A DNA stretch of 64,000 nucleotides from Graphilbum fragrans (lineage: Eukaryota > Ascomycota > Sordariomycetes > Ophiostomatales > Ophiostomataceae): NCBI GenBank assembly GCA_001513895.1, contig LLKO01000025.1, forward strand, positions 1 through 64,000, written 5' to 3'. The position numbers and the translations under genes are program-made. Of the stretch, positions 40,446-52,854 are shown piece by piece. How positions within the stretch are numbered: the first letter of the stretch is position 1; every line of letters begins with the position of its first letter. Below the pieces are notes generated by a model, which did no database searches, was not told the origin of the DNA, and was given only the letters and a program-made list of their open reading frames with translations.

Positions 40446-43400
40446 GTATCTTTAGATATTTTTTTGCCCATTTGTTGTATGCGCTACTGAGCAGATAGGA
40501 ACAATGTGGTTAAGTTTAGTATGCCTGTCGAATCCTGGGTGCAATCGATGGGTTCGAAAACAGCCCCAGGTAAGAGGTTGAGGTTGCGTTTTCACGGCGT
40601 GGAAGGAGATGGTCTAAAGGAAAACGTAGCAAATGTCTTGTTTACAGCTGAACTCATGCAGTATCGAGCCGCTGTTCTGATCTACGGCGCATAGAGCATT
40701 CATCAGACTTCTTAGGTCGCTATTAAAAAAAACTGGCTCCCCATACATCAAGCATGTATAAAACGTCTGAACGCATTTTTGCTTAATGGCCACTTTACAC
40801 AAACGTTCTCGTACATGCGGTTATTTTAGCGTGTCGCAAGTAAAATGCTACGGGCAGTACTAAAGCGGAAAATAAAAGGCTGCTCTAAAAGTTGAGCCCC
40901 TAGGTCGAGATGCTAGTCGAGAGCTGATCGGAGCTGGTGTTCTTCTAGGCATCTCTCACCTGAGAATGTAGTTAGAAGGCTCTAGAAACTGTGAGGTAAC
41001 TACTTAGAGTAGCACCGATGTCTGGTGGAGGCAGTGGGCTTTGCCGCCGCCACCACTGGGGACATCCGCAGCTATATCATTGGTGTACACTTGGCAGATG
41101 TAAGTCAATAACGGCCTATCAAATGATGAATGCACTACAACTACAACAGCGAATCAAAGAGGAGTTCCAGTCTTGGGTGTGGAAAAACCTCCATGAATGA
41201 TAGGGGCGGGGGCAATGGTGACCTAGCACTGCGTACGACTAGGAACTGTCTAGACAATTGTCATATTCTGATCAACAAACTAACTGGTGTGTGAAGAAGA
41301 AAACATAGCAAGGAAAGGGGCCGGAAGGCGAAAACAGGATGTGGCAAAACTACGCGGAAACGCCGTAAAATCTCTTTACATGTAGAATACATAGACCGAG
41401 ACATTATTCTAGCAAACAGAAAGGCGCAATCGAAGGATCATCTACGACCTACGGCTCCATTGTCTCTACCCCATCCCTGCATCGATAACTGTCTTGGGCG
41501 ATGTGCAGGAATCGAACAGTCCTGGGCCAAGAGGAGCTGAGTCGACCGGGTCGGCCAGCATAGCAGCTGAGACAGGCACATTGAAAGGAAGGAAGGGTGG
41601 ACTAGACGCGGCGAGAGGGGAACACGGAGGGATACGAAGGACATGCAGGAGAAGTAATAAGAAAGAAGATCGACATGTTCAGCTTTCCGAGTTGTAGGCG
41701 GGGCAGACCTGGGCCCAGAAAAAACATATCAGAATGGAGAACAACAGGTTGGCAATACTAGGCCAAACAACAAGCTATCGTAAGATACCTTGAAGCTTAA
41801 ACTCGTTCGCTACATAGGAAACGCTGTAGGGTTACGAGTACGAGTACATGGACGCAAGCAAAGCGCCCGAAGGAGATCCGAGATGTCTCGGGCTGGAGTA
41901 GGAGTCTAAGGGAGTGTTTGTGCGCAAGGGATGTGATGAAAATGAGCACACACATAAACGCACAGATATATACATGCTGGCGCATACTCCTAGTAGGCGT
42001 TCACCTATGGTTGTGCCACAGGGGGGAACAAGGGTGGCGGCGAAGGGCGGTACCCTGTCGCAGCAGGGTGCTTTTCACACTCGTTTCTGAGTGCTCAAAA
42101 AACAGGTCAAGATACACCTTCCGGCGTTCCGATCACCGAAAACCGAAAAGCGGGTTAGAGGGGTGTAGAATTACGAGTAGTAGTTGTTTGTACTCGTACA
42201 TACAGTACATATTTGTACTAGAATAAGACTGCCAAGTACAGAGAATGTACGAGTACTTGACCAAATATATGGTGGTAATATAGGAAGCGACAAGAGGAGG
42301 GCCGAGGCTGGAGATGGTAAGAGGGGAAGGGGAAAGGAGGGTGAATGTTACATTCGGAGCTAGAACCTAGTTGTATTCGAGTCTTCTTACGTATGTCCTT
42401 GCCGTCGAGTCAGAGAGCGTCAGCCAAGGAGGATGTCAGAGGGCTTGGAAGCGCTGTATACGGACGCCAACTCGTTGAGTCGTCTTCGTATTCTCTGTCG
42501 TGGTCGCCTGCTATGATTCCTTTCGCAATAGCAGGATCGTACTGAAATACGAGTCTGACGACGGATTCCTGATGTCAGAACCGCAGCGTATGTTACCTGC
42601 CCACCGAGTAATACACAGATGCACCTTCACCAGAACACGCAATTCTTTTTTTACATTGAGGAAGAATGGCATCTCTACGGAGTAGTCGTGCTTCCCCTCC
42701 TGTTCTTTCAGCTCTTAGTTTTGAGGGGGAAACTGATCGACAAAAGTCCGGACACAGATAGGCGGGCCCAGAACCGACCCCAATGTCAGGAATAGGAGAG
42801 CGACAAAGAAGAGCAGAGAAACAAGAAAAAAATCGAAGCAAGGAGGCTCCCAACAAGACAGTGTTTCTGATCGCGGTCTGGAGTATGCCTGTAGTTTGAG
42901 ACAGCGATTCATAAAGGAATGCATGGAAATCAAGAGGATCCTGAAGATAGAATAGGGCTAGGATTGATGGAGGGAAACATGATTATTCAAGGACGAAGTA
43001 TGTAGTTGATATTTGTACACCTCTGTGAAGCGCGACGACAAAACCCAAAAATATTTAAGCCGAATGGTGAGAAAATAAAGGGGAGAGGGGGTCCCAGTTA
43101 CCTGGGATAAGCCACTCCCTAGCTGGTATTAATATCCGTCTTATGATTCGGTCCCAACAGCGTGGTCCTGGGTTCTATTCCCGCTGCCATCTTTCCCCCT
43201 TAACCCCCCTGGCTTTAGGGCACGCGCCTTTTTTCTTATGCTCTCCACCCAAAGGATGTGTAAACGAATGTAATACTAGGAAATTTTAGGGGACTATCTA
43301 CTCGTGTATTTTGTCGAATACGAATAGTTGTGTTCTGGATGCAGTATCCTATACTCGTACATACTACACTAGAACCTATTAATCGTATGATGGTTCCTGC

Positions 43401-46400
43401 ACAGGACAGGGCACGGAATAGAAACAAGCGAGCGAAGAGAGGGTCCCGTCTTTCTATCAACCTTGCATTAGCTGCACTTCTTGACATTGGGGGTGGTGGG
43501 GAACCAACAAAAGCGACAAGGGGGGTTGGTCTTTGGACGAGACAGCTACCATATGGATCCACGGACAGGGGTTTTTTCTGGTTGCACGCACAGCTAATGA
43601 TAATTTTTTTGATTGCTTGTCCCTTTTCTTTTGCTGGATGCCGTCACCCAACTGTGCACGTTTTGGTGGTTTCTTGGGCAACTCGGACAAGGTACGGATG
43701 CTGATCCGTTTGGTGGAGAGGTGTGAAAGACATCCATGACAGCATAATGGGTTGCAACCACACGCAACATATGGAGTACGAATAGGCTCATACATGGCCG
43801 CGCATCGGGTATTACCTATAGACAAGCAATTTGAAAGAGAATGATGTTAATGGTACACAGTACGAAGTAGTATACGAGTACGAGTACTAAAACTTACAAC
43901 CTAGTTGCACTCCGGTCACCAGACTGCTCATAACAAGATTTGACCGAGAACATTGCTCGTACACAACTACGGCGTAAGGGGCTCCCTGATACCGGGACGG
44001 CGGAAGTGCTCCACGAAATTAGCATCTAGGTAGGGTCCCAGATGCAGACAAGAATAGCACAAAAAAAGGCCCCTCTGAAAAAACTGAGAGAACAGACGGT
44101 CTGGTCTTTTACATCCTTTTCTCCATCTTCGCATCTGGACTGGGGTAGCTTTCATTCTCCAATGTCAACTTTTGTCTCGCCTGGCAATATACATTAATGT
44201 GTTACAATTATAAAAGACAAGGCTAACCTACCTACACGACCCCGGGCTTACAGTGGATAAAGTTTTTATATCGATCTCCCATTGGCAACAAGAATGTTTA
44301 AGACTACAGAGGTGGAACAGAGGAGTGGTTGCTCATAATAAATAATAAAAAACCCTGCTTGCCCTACAATACAATCTCTACGTCGTATGCCATGAATCTT
44401 GGGTTAGTCATAATATGTATGGCCCACGACTGCCGAGCTCCAGGTTCCAGGCCTCGGCCCTTTCATATGCCGGTTGCCCAGGGCTCGCTGCATGATCTGT
44501 ATGCTATTTTGAGGCCGACTGTCTATGATTTTTTTAAACTAAATTTTGTTTGTTTGTCAGCTTCACATTTCACATGTTTACGGAACGGCGTGCGGCATCT
44601 GTTTCGGCGCACAGTGGCATCAAAGGAGAAGCTGCAGCACGAGCTAGCGACTCGGCCCTTCCGCACCGTTAGTGGTAATTTGGCGGGGGCTTACAAAAAT
44701 AGTTTGGGTATAGTGGCATCATTGTTTCATGTGAAGAATGGCCGGCGAAGAAACTGTGTGTGACTATGGAAAGATGACGAAAACAGCTTCATATACTATC
44801 TGCGCTGTACTATCAATACAAAGCCAATTCTGAACTTTCGTTCATGGGGTATCATCTTGTCTGGGATCCAGCCCAATAACTCTTTTCTTCTCCGTGTTGA
44901 TCCGTTTGGATCTACTGCTCCTCTCGTAAGAAGCAAACGTTGAAGAAGTGAGAGCCGACTGGTCTTCGTCCAATGTCAACTAGAAGCACCTGTTTGTTTG
45001 TATCTGTACAGAAAATAAAGTAGACGAAAAGAACCAAAAAGCAGGTAAGAGGTAGTCAAACAATATAATATAATAATGGGGAAAATGTGTCGTAAGGAGA
45101 ATGGCATAAGTGAAAGGAAAGAGCGAAAGACAAAAGCCACACAAATTGGCAAAACAGTAATAACAAAGAGTCCCTATCAGAGGGCTTGCTTTCTTGTCCG
45201 CGAAGACAACAGAGCCATAAATAAAAAGCAATATCTCTGAAAGGACCCGGTCTATCTATATATATATGCAAGCGCCCCCATAGCAATGAAAACAAACCAA
45301 GACAAAAAACCCATCTGGAATCCAGTTTAAAAAGCAAAAATTCTTTTCCCATCCACCCAGTTTTGTTGCCGTCCCTTAATAATTCCTGCTTAATGAGGGC
45401 CACGAGAAGAGCCACCCTAATAAGCCAAAATAGCCAGTCTCTCTTTTTCTAAGCCCACGTCTCATTGCCATGAAAGCTCATACACTGAGAATGATAAAAC
45501 CACAAAACCCACAAAACAGCAAACAAAAGGTGGAAGTGAGACAACACAGAAATCTCGACACCGCTCCTGCGGATCAAGGAGGTGAAGAACGATGTGGACC
45601 CGGCGAGTAGAAGCGGCCGCGCTAGAAGCGGCCAGTAGCATTTGCGAAACCAACGCGACGCCAGAAAGAGACATTGGGCATCAACAGAGAAAGCGGTCAG
45701 TGACCCCATTCATGTCGCGTGGTGATATCGGGTTCGCCGTGATCGGTGATATTGTGGTGCGGGAGAAGTGCGTCGTAAACCTCGACGGATGAATTGATGG
45801 GCGTGCCGTCAGAGAACAAAAGAAATAGACATCCCAAGCAAAACAAAAGACAACCCAGCCAGCCTCTCTATAATAGAACGCCAAATAACAATCAAAGGGG
45901 ACGCAGAAAATCAAACAAGTCAGCGGCGGACAAAGGAAAACGGAATGACAGATAAACAACACATCATCTAGTCCCTCCACCCATGTTCCGTCTCCGTTCT
46001 GGTGGCGTCTTTTTTCCGTCGCTTGCTGCTGGGAAGCAAGAGTTGTGTGGCAGCGAGCCGTAAGTGTAAAAGCTTTTAACCGTTCTTTCTTTTTGTCTTC
46101 CCTCCCAAGGAATGCAACACGTATTAAAATAAGTTGTATGAGAGAAAAAAGCCGGATGCATAGAAGAAAGAATGGCCCAGGAACTCTGGCGGTGAATAAA
46201 AATGCAGCCGAAGTTGGCGAATGAAACATGGAAACCCGAAAACCCGACGAAAACCGAAGCCGATGAAAGCAATGAAGCTGTATAAAAGACAAAATAGGTG
46301 GTGTACAGTATGGCGAAAGGAGGCCAGAGCGGAGTGATGGTGCATCAAGATGGTGGAGTCGAGTGAGTCGCCGACGAAAGGAAAGCAACGCAAGAGCAGG

Positions 46401-46716
46401 GCTAGAGAGCGACGTGCATGCATGCGACTGCATAAGCAGATGATGTAGGAGCGTGTGCGGTGTACGTGTCCAGCCGAGAGCGAAGAGCTGGACAGGGGGG
46501 AGAGAGTACACCGCATCTAGAGAAGGCGGACTCCACCTGAGCGACAAGAGGGAAGAAGCACCGAGACATGGAAGGCAAGGAGTGGCGCATCCCATTGCTG
46601 CCAGGCCAGCCAGTGGGCGGTGGCGTGCTGCGATGCAGCGCAAAGCGATGCGCCATCCATGTCCCCCGTGCTGGCTGGCCTGTTTTCTTCATTGCCCCAG
46701 ACGTGATGCTGGCTCT
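40446..46716. other. Gene desert, part 1
   Basis: About 6.3 kb with no credible protein gene. It holds copies of TACGAGTAC (41833, 41839, 42248, 43873, 43879), one TACGGAGTA (42676-42684), a tRNA-like relic near 43.15 kb, and from about 45.0 kb a purine-rich plus strand. The longest ORF, 45681-46643 on the minus strand (320 codons), is a Leu/Ser/Phe/His-rich reading of pyrimidine-rich DNA and not believed. Confidence 0.5.
43118..43189 (+). other. tRNA-like relic (degenerate A- and B-box)
   Basis: The stretch CCCTAGCTGGTATTAA resembles an A-box region, and 45 bases later GGGTTCTATTCCCGCTGCCA resembles a T-arm with a one-base-changed B-box (GGTTCTATTCC) and a 3' acceptor strand. No matching 5' acceptor strand is present. 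Decayed tRNA or tRNA-derived repeat; could be chance. Confidence 0.25.
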
Positions 46717-46812
46717 TTACCGCGGCTTGGGCGGTGTCGGCTTAGGCACACCTGTTGTGTCGTAGGCTCCACGGCCCATGTCGACGAGATCTTGTGATGT
46801 CTGGCCGGCCAT
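46717..46812 (-). CDS. Candidate microprotein, 31 aa, in the gene desert
   Basis: Minus-strand ATG at 46812 in an ideal fungal context (ccaccttaccacaATGGCC) after a C/T/A-rich leader. It codes 31 residues: MAGQTSQDLVDMGRGAYD, then TTGVPKPTPPKPR and a TAA. Codons look chosen (many third-base C/G), the product is hydrophilic, Gly/Pro-rich and basic at the end, with no membrane segment. A likely 5' UTR intron lies upstream at 46937-47167. An alternative is that the stop overlaps a donor (CG|gtaaag), in which case the protein would continue in a later exon; I found no convincing one. No family recognised. It is the best coding candidate between 37.7 and 64 kb. Confidence 0.4.
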   Translation of the reverse strand: MAGQTSQDLVDMGRGAYDTTGVPKPTPPKPR

Positions 46813-48620
46813 TGTGGTAAGGTGGTAGTGAGAATTGTTGTGTCGGTGAGCAGGAATGCTGAGGTGGAGGGCTTGCGCGAGGAAATATGCGGCCCAAGAA
46901 TGAAGGGAGCCGGTGACGGCAGGCGTGGAAAGAGGACTGATAGCAGATCATGTTAGCGAGAGCTGAACCTGGACAAGGGGAAAGAATGAGGGAAAGGGTG
47001 TGGGCGGGCGCATTTATATGGTGTTGTAAGTGTAGATGTGCGGAGGCAAAAAAGCAAGTGTGAGACGCGGGAGGCGGCGATTAGGCGATGTAAGCCAGCG
47101 ACGCGCAAAATGCGCCCAGCCGCGTCCTGGCGGTTGTGTGTCGCATTTGACAAGACTTCTGACTCACCAGCTATTTGTAATGTCGCATTCAACTGCTGAG
47201 TAGGTCCGAGTATATGCGGTTGTTCGGTGTGCGGGTTGGGATGCAGAGAACACGACAGAAGAGAGGCAAGGGCGGCGATTGGTGAGAGGCAGGTCAGCGC
47301 CAAATAATTGGTGTTAGTCGTTAGAAGAGGAAGGAGCAGTCAGTGTAGTGCGGTCGTAGTGGTGGAGTGTTGTTTGTAGACAGCAACAGAATGAAAAGAC
47401 AGAGATTAAGAAAATATATAGAAAGACGTAAAGACTGCAAGAGAGGAAGCACGGAAGGGAGAAAGATGGGAGGAGAAGAAAAAGAAGAGGAGCGAGGTGA
47501 GTCGCAAAGCTGGGGGGGTGTCCAGTCTTTTTGTGCGATTTCGACGTGAGAGGCAGACCAGGGAGGTGAGAGCCCAAGGACCCAGAAGACGGACAGACAC
47601 GCAAAGTGCACTTAGGCACGAAGGCCTTTGAGTAAACGAAAAGAAAAGGGGGCAAGCAATCTTTTTTTTGGGGGGGGGGGTACCCGGTCGCGTGTGGGTT
47701 CAGCGGATGCTGGGGTCAAGGGAAGGGAAAAGGGGGGGGGGGGTGCGGTTTAATTTTGTGTTAGTGCCTTTCTGGGAAGTAGAAGCTGGTAGGTACCGGT
47801 ATGGGCGTATCTAAGTGGCGACGGCGGAGCTATAGTGGTCTCCAGGCGACAGATATCGCAGGGTAGTTACAGCGTACTGTTTCGTACCGGTGCTTGGGAA
47901 GGGGGGTGTGATTGATTTTAGTGGTGGGTGGGTGAGTGGAAAAGGCCCGGCAGCAGAAGCTACAGGGGATACGGAGAAGGAGTAGGTGGCTTCTAGAAAA
48001 AAGGCAGCTTTTAGCGTATGGGCGCAATTCCGCACAGGTGAAGCGATAAAGGTCCAGAGAGGAAGGTAAGTGCACCGACTGGAGGCCAGTTGGGAGCAAG
48101 TATAGGAAGAATGTGTAAGAAAGTAGATGCACAGCAAAGACTGCAGGCGAGAGGCCCAGGAAAGAGACAAGTTGGCAAGTAAAGGGGATAGGAGGTGGCA
48201 GCAACGCGAGTAGCTGGTGGCTAGAGGCAAATAGAAGCAGGAGGGCTAGGAGAGGCCGATGGCGATGGAAGAGTAAGGAGAAAGGAAGAGAGAACAGGAA
48301 TGTCGAAAGGGGATGCGAACGCAGCTTTATAATGACGAACAGCCACCTCAGCAAACGGAGGAAAGAGGGCAAAAAGAGCGAAAAGGGCAAGAAGGGCTAG
48401 GACGGTTGTCGACTGGGTGTCAGTGTGTTTGGTTCTTGTCTGTCCGTCCTTTTCCTTGCATTTTCTTTTGTTTGGTCTCATTATTGCTTTTTGACTCGCT
48501 CTGTTTGGCATCTCCTCCGTGACGAGTGTGATGCAGCCACAGTTCAACTTGGACACACCGCAGTACAACTGCACTAGCTGCCCTGCGGCGTTCGCATGGC
48601 TTGCTTTTTTGTCCCTTCCT
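46813..48620 (-). other. Pyrimidine-rich leader or non-coding transcript region
   Basis: Over most of about 1.8 kb the minus strand is C/T-rich (plus strand A/G-rich), like long fungal leaders, with splice-like sites, a G11 run (47670-47680) and a G12 run (47732-47743) on the plus strand. ORFs on the minus strand here are composition artefacts. It may be the long leader of the 46.7-kb candidate or a non-coding RNA. Confidence 0.3.
46937..47167 (-). other. Likely 5' UTR intron of the microprotein candidate
   Basis: On the minus strand a consensus donor (ctg|gtgagtcag) at 47167 and a branch plus acceptor (gctaacatgatctgctatcag) ending at 46937 define a 231-nt intron. The exon that follows runs TCCTCTTTCC... 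into the ATG at 46812. A TATAAA at about 47016, inside the intron, could serve an alternative start. Confidence 0.4.
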
Positions 48621-48966
48621 GCAGCAGGTGTACGTCGTAGGCCCCTTTTCTGTGTTCATTCAAAAGTACGACTACACTACGTACCCGAACAGCAGGGTAT
48701 GTACCTCGGGAACCTGAACCGTATCCTATGTATGTTTGTATGCATCACGTCCAGACACTGCTCTCCATACTTCGTACATACACCCCCTAAAATGCCCTGC
48801 TTTGCACACTCCCTGCGGCGCGCCCCTGGAGGAGCGCAAATCCAAGCCCACCCCCCTTTCCCTAGGGGTATGAATATTGTTCTTCCAAGTACATACGAGT
48901 CCCAAGTACGTACCGACTCGAAGCTGTCTGGCACCGTCATTGAGGTACACTAACAGCGTCGCATCT

Positions 48967-48986
48967 GTACACTACTCGTAGTGTAC
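48967..48986. repeat. Near-perfect palindrome, 9-bp arms
   Basis: Arms GTACACTAC and GTAGTGTAC flank a two-base TC centre. It contains the ACTCGTA core of the dispersed motif family. Confidence 0.85.
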
Positions 48987-51900
48987 GTGCTTCGATACAT
49001 ACACCGAGTACTAAACCATATCCCCATTTGCGCTTTTGACCAGAAGCAAGCCGAGGCGGACTGTCCCGATATCCCAATGTGCAGTATGCAGTACACCGTA
49101 CACACACACGTATTTGTCACGTCTACGTAGTCTGTATGAGGCGATGCCGTGCTTGTGTGAGGACGCTGCTGCGAGTGTGGCTGCTTCCTTTGTTGTGCTG
49201 CGCTGTGCTGTGCCGTGCTGTGCTGTGCTGTAAGATTGTACTGACTTTCAGGCGCTGTGGCAGCACTCGTTTGGGCGGTACCAGGACTACGTACGACTAT
49301 AGCACTCGAACTTCGGATCTGGCCGCAGGGAGGCAGCACCTCGGAGCGCTCTTTCCTCTTCATATTTTTGTTTCAACGGCGGCGCTGGACAGGGGTCGGC
49401 CTCCTACCGTCCCAAGGGAGGCAGGAGCCACAAAAAATAGCAAAGTGGAAAGAGTGATCCCCGTCCTTCAATCCCCTTTTTAGGCCTGGTCTTTCTCAAA
49501 CGGATCCAGCCAGCGGGACAGGTCCTCTCACCTTGGCCGTCGCCCAGGCACTCTGGACGCCTACACTTCTAGCGCAAGTCTCATATGCGAGCTATTACGC
49601 TCATCGTCTAGCAACCCGCGTTCCCCGTAGTGCTTTCCTTGGCTGCTCCTCCTGGCCGCTGTCATTGACACCAACAGCCAACACCCGCTAAGGGAGCCCT
49701 TGCACTTTCCACATCCAAGCACCCAAAAACGCTGCTGCCACCGGAAATTCGTGTGAAACCATTAGGACGCACTCAGCACAGAGCATCTTATACGGGACGT
49801 ATGCACGTATTACAGAGCAGACGACAGCTGAGCTACGAGTATATTACGCCTGACTGTGTATTAGGGGACAAGTCACATCGCCGTCATGGCACACGGCGCT
49901 GCGCAGAGCGGCTGTGTCCCCCACTGTTGGATGCTGCGGGCTTTGCTGTTGCTGTTGTTTTCTGGCTGGGGCCAGAGACGAAGCAACCGTGAGAGATTAT
50001 GAGCCCCTGCGCCTGGATACGTGACTCTGCAAAAATAGTCTGTTGGCTGTCGGGCGAAACAGTTGAAGCCGGGAACCGGGAGTAGCATCCGAGGACCAGC
50101 CACAACAGGTACTTTTAGGAGGACAGCAAAACACGAAATGAAAGGCAGGATGACCCAACAAAATGCAGTGCGCAAATAGCTCATCCTTGAGGCCCAGCCA
50201 CCGTGCGCTGGTGCCTTTCTGGGAGCAAAGGGTGATGAGATAAAAAATAGCAAAATATGACACCGAGACGGTGAAAGCGAGAGCGCCTGGGCAATACGAG
50301 TACATAGTATCCATCGAGAACAGACAATGACCGCCGTCCAGTCTTTGTGTGGCGCCCAGTGTTCGTGGGGCGTGGAATGAGAGGCGCAGATCACCTCAGG
50401 AAGGAAAAGGAAACTAGGCCTCTAAAATGTCTCTTGTCATCTTGCTCCGGTTGTAATCCCGGCTGAGCTGGGGAGGAGGCCGTCGAAAGCCTCCATTCCA
50501 GAGCTCTCCGTGGGTTCAGCTTACCGAGAAGACTGTCCAGATTATCTGTGGACCTGAGGCGTACTCGTAGTCACAATGCAAAAAAAAAGACCCACGGGGC
50601 AAACAAGCTGTTGTCTAGCAGTTCGCAGTCGTACGAGGAGACAATCACAAAAAAGAAAGCAGCGATTTACCTGATGCGGGTCGCGGATCCGACCCTCTTT
50701 TGTGACTCGGGGAACACGGGAGCCGTCGATTTGAACTTGGACCTGCCGGTCCTGGGTCCATATTAGTGCCCTAGTGTTTTTTTTATTACATTTGCTATGG
50801 GCAACAGAAACCGTCTACTACGTAGCTACTGCGTGTGTCGTTCGGCCATTCGTGTTCTTGTCATATGAGCATAATTTCAGCAACCAAGCCATCGCCCCTG
50901 TGTTGACTAGGCCACGGTACTTGTGTGATGGGCGAATAACTGATACCAGCAGAGCGCTCTGAGCGTACGACGTAGCTGTACCGCCATTTACATACTACTG
51001 CAGGCAAAGAGGGGACGGACCCGTCCGGCAAATGTTCCGAGGGAACAGCTGTAAGAAGTAGTACTCTTATGCACCACTAATGCTCAGCCGGGCCCGTCCC
51101 CCTCTACTCGTATCTACATCTATCCGTCCGTTGCGCCTCCTACGTGTACAATAGTGTACGCTTCCTCCTCCCGTTGGTGTCTCACGAGAGTCAAACTAGG
51201 CAAGAGACAGGCCATAAAAAGTGATACCCGCATCCCAGAAACAGTATTTTAGTACGAGCAGGCCGACCCGCAGCTCGTTCGGCTAGCTAGCAACGTTCAA
51301 AAGACGGCGGGGCCGATGGGCGATGAGTGGTTCAGCCGGCGATCGTCTCAACAAAAAAGGGTGAAATAGAAAGCGACCCGGCCGAAGTCCTGCACCGCAA
51401 TCACCCCCAACGAACAAGACCGCAAGAGAGACATATGGGGGAGGGAGGGTGGTTTACGATGGGACTAGTGTAGGGGACGAGAGACATGCAAGGAATCGAA
51501 GAGATAAGAAAGAAGAAACAAAGCGTCTCCATACACAGAAATAGAGCGAGGCACACATGCACATACGACTCAACTACAGAAAAAGAGACAGAGAGACAGT
51601 TGGATAGAAAACAAAGACAAAAGTCGACTGGTTGGCTAATCACAGCCAAAAATAAAAGGAACCGAGCCAGAAAAGCAGATAGGACACCCAATTTGCCACT
51701 AGGCAGGGGAGCCAGGCAAATGGCAATGGCCAGAAACCCTACCTCTTCTTTGGCAACACCAGACTCGTACATACATGCCGCCCACAATTGGCCATCATAC
51801 TTCCTCCCTCCCCACTCCTTTGAGGGGGGCGGAGGCAGGATAGGCAGCCATCGACGACGTCCTTCCCTCTCCGAAGCGAGAGACATACGAGGGACAAAAG

Positions 51901-52357
51901 TACATACACACGAGGACTCCGTAAATACACAGGCTCCGTATATAGCTTAAAAAAATCGACGAGAAAAGCGGCGCGTGCTCATTCACCGGTTGAGGGCAGG
52001 CCGGCGTACATACTCCATACGTGCTCGTAAATGTTGGCTGGACAGTGAAGATTGCCGGCTCTCTTCAACTGCTTGCCCAAACGTCGGGACGTGTACCCTA
52101 AAAAAGGAGGGAGCCAGCCCTGTTTGATCTGGAGGCTTTGGCTTCCTTCGTCCTCGGTCTCTGTTCTTTGTGCACCCTCCTATAAGATCAAAAAAAAACA
52201 ACCGATGGCACTCTCGCTTCCTGATGACCGCATCTAGCTTGTCCGTTCACCTGCCTTTCGCAGCTGAATTTTTGGAACATGCAGCACCGCCCTTGCATGA
52301 TGCAGTGTCTGTGCAGCCCAAGCCAAGAACGAGACAAAAACTAGCCAGCCTGTAACT

Positions 52358-52371
52358 ACTCCGTACGGAGT
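52358..52371. repeat. Perfect 14-bp palindrome ACTCCGTACGGAGT
   Basis: It is two overlapping copies of the dispersed TACTCCGTA/TACGGAGTA motif in inverted orientation sharing the central GTAC. Confidence 0.9.
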
Positions 52372-52782
52372 GGTTACATATTTACGCCGTCCAAGATCCG
52401 GTTGATTACTTTTCTCACTCGGGAGCTCGGAAGCTGCTTCCTGCATGCAATCTCGCCCATTCACATGCAAGGTGATCGAGAGTAAACTATTCTGGGTAAT
52501 AAGTGCGACCAGGGGATTTTGTGTAATTTGTATTTTTGTGTGGGTTTCCTTTTCGTGCGCGTCCACGGAGTACTCGCAGACCGATACACATGTACACACG
52601 CGAGTTTTACAGCGTAGCCCGTCATTTCCTTTCACATTATTACATCAGTTCTTGTGCGCGCTGAGTCCACCTCACTCTGCCCACTTCTTAGGCTCTCCTT
52701 GCTCCTACGACTCCTACCACCACCACCTCTACAAGAGAAGGAATATCCGTCTTCTTACACGCCACTCTTCAAATCATTCAAA

Positions 52783-52854
52783 ATGCTATCCTGGTCGGCA
52801 CTGCCATCCTCAAACTTGGCGCACTGTCTCTCCTCGTCTGAGAATACAAGTTAG
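52783..52854 (+). CDS. Weak candidate: 23-codon ORF behind a typical leader
   Basis: A C/T/A-rich leader of about 150 bases (ctcctaccaccaccacctctac ... as seen at 52700-52780) ends in cattcaaaATG, a classic fungal start context. The ORF codes MLSWSALPSSNLAHCLSSSE and three more residues, then TAG. The product looks unremarkable and no intron is evident, so it may be a uORF, a non-coding transcript or chance. Confidence 0.2.
   Translation: MLSWSALPSSNLAHCLSSSENTS

Noticed and set aside
45681..46643. 320-codon minus-strand ORF in the desert
   Set aside because: Composition (Leu, Ser, Phe, His, Cys) follows directly from pyrimidine-rich DNA, there is no start context or domain, and it overlaps the better 31-codon candidate only in a different frame arrangement.
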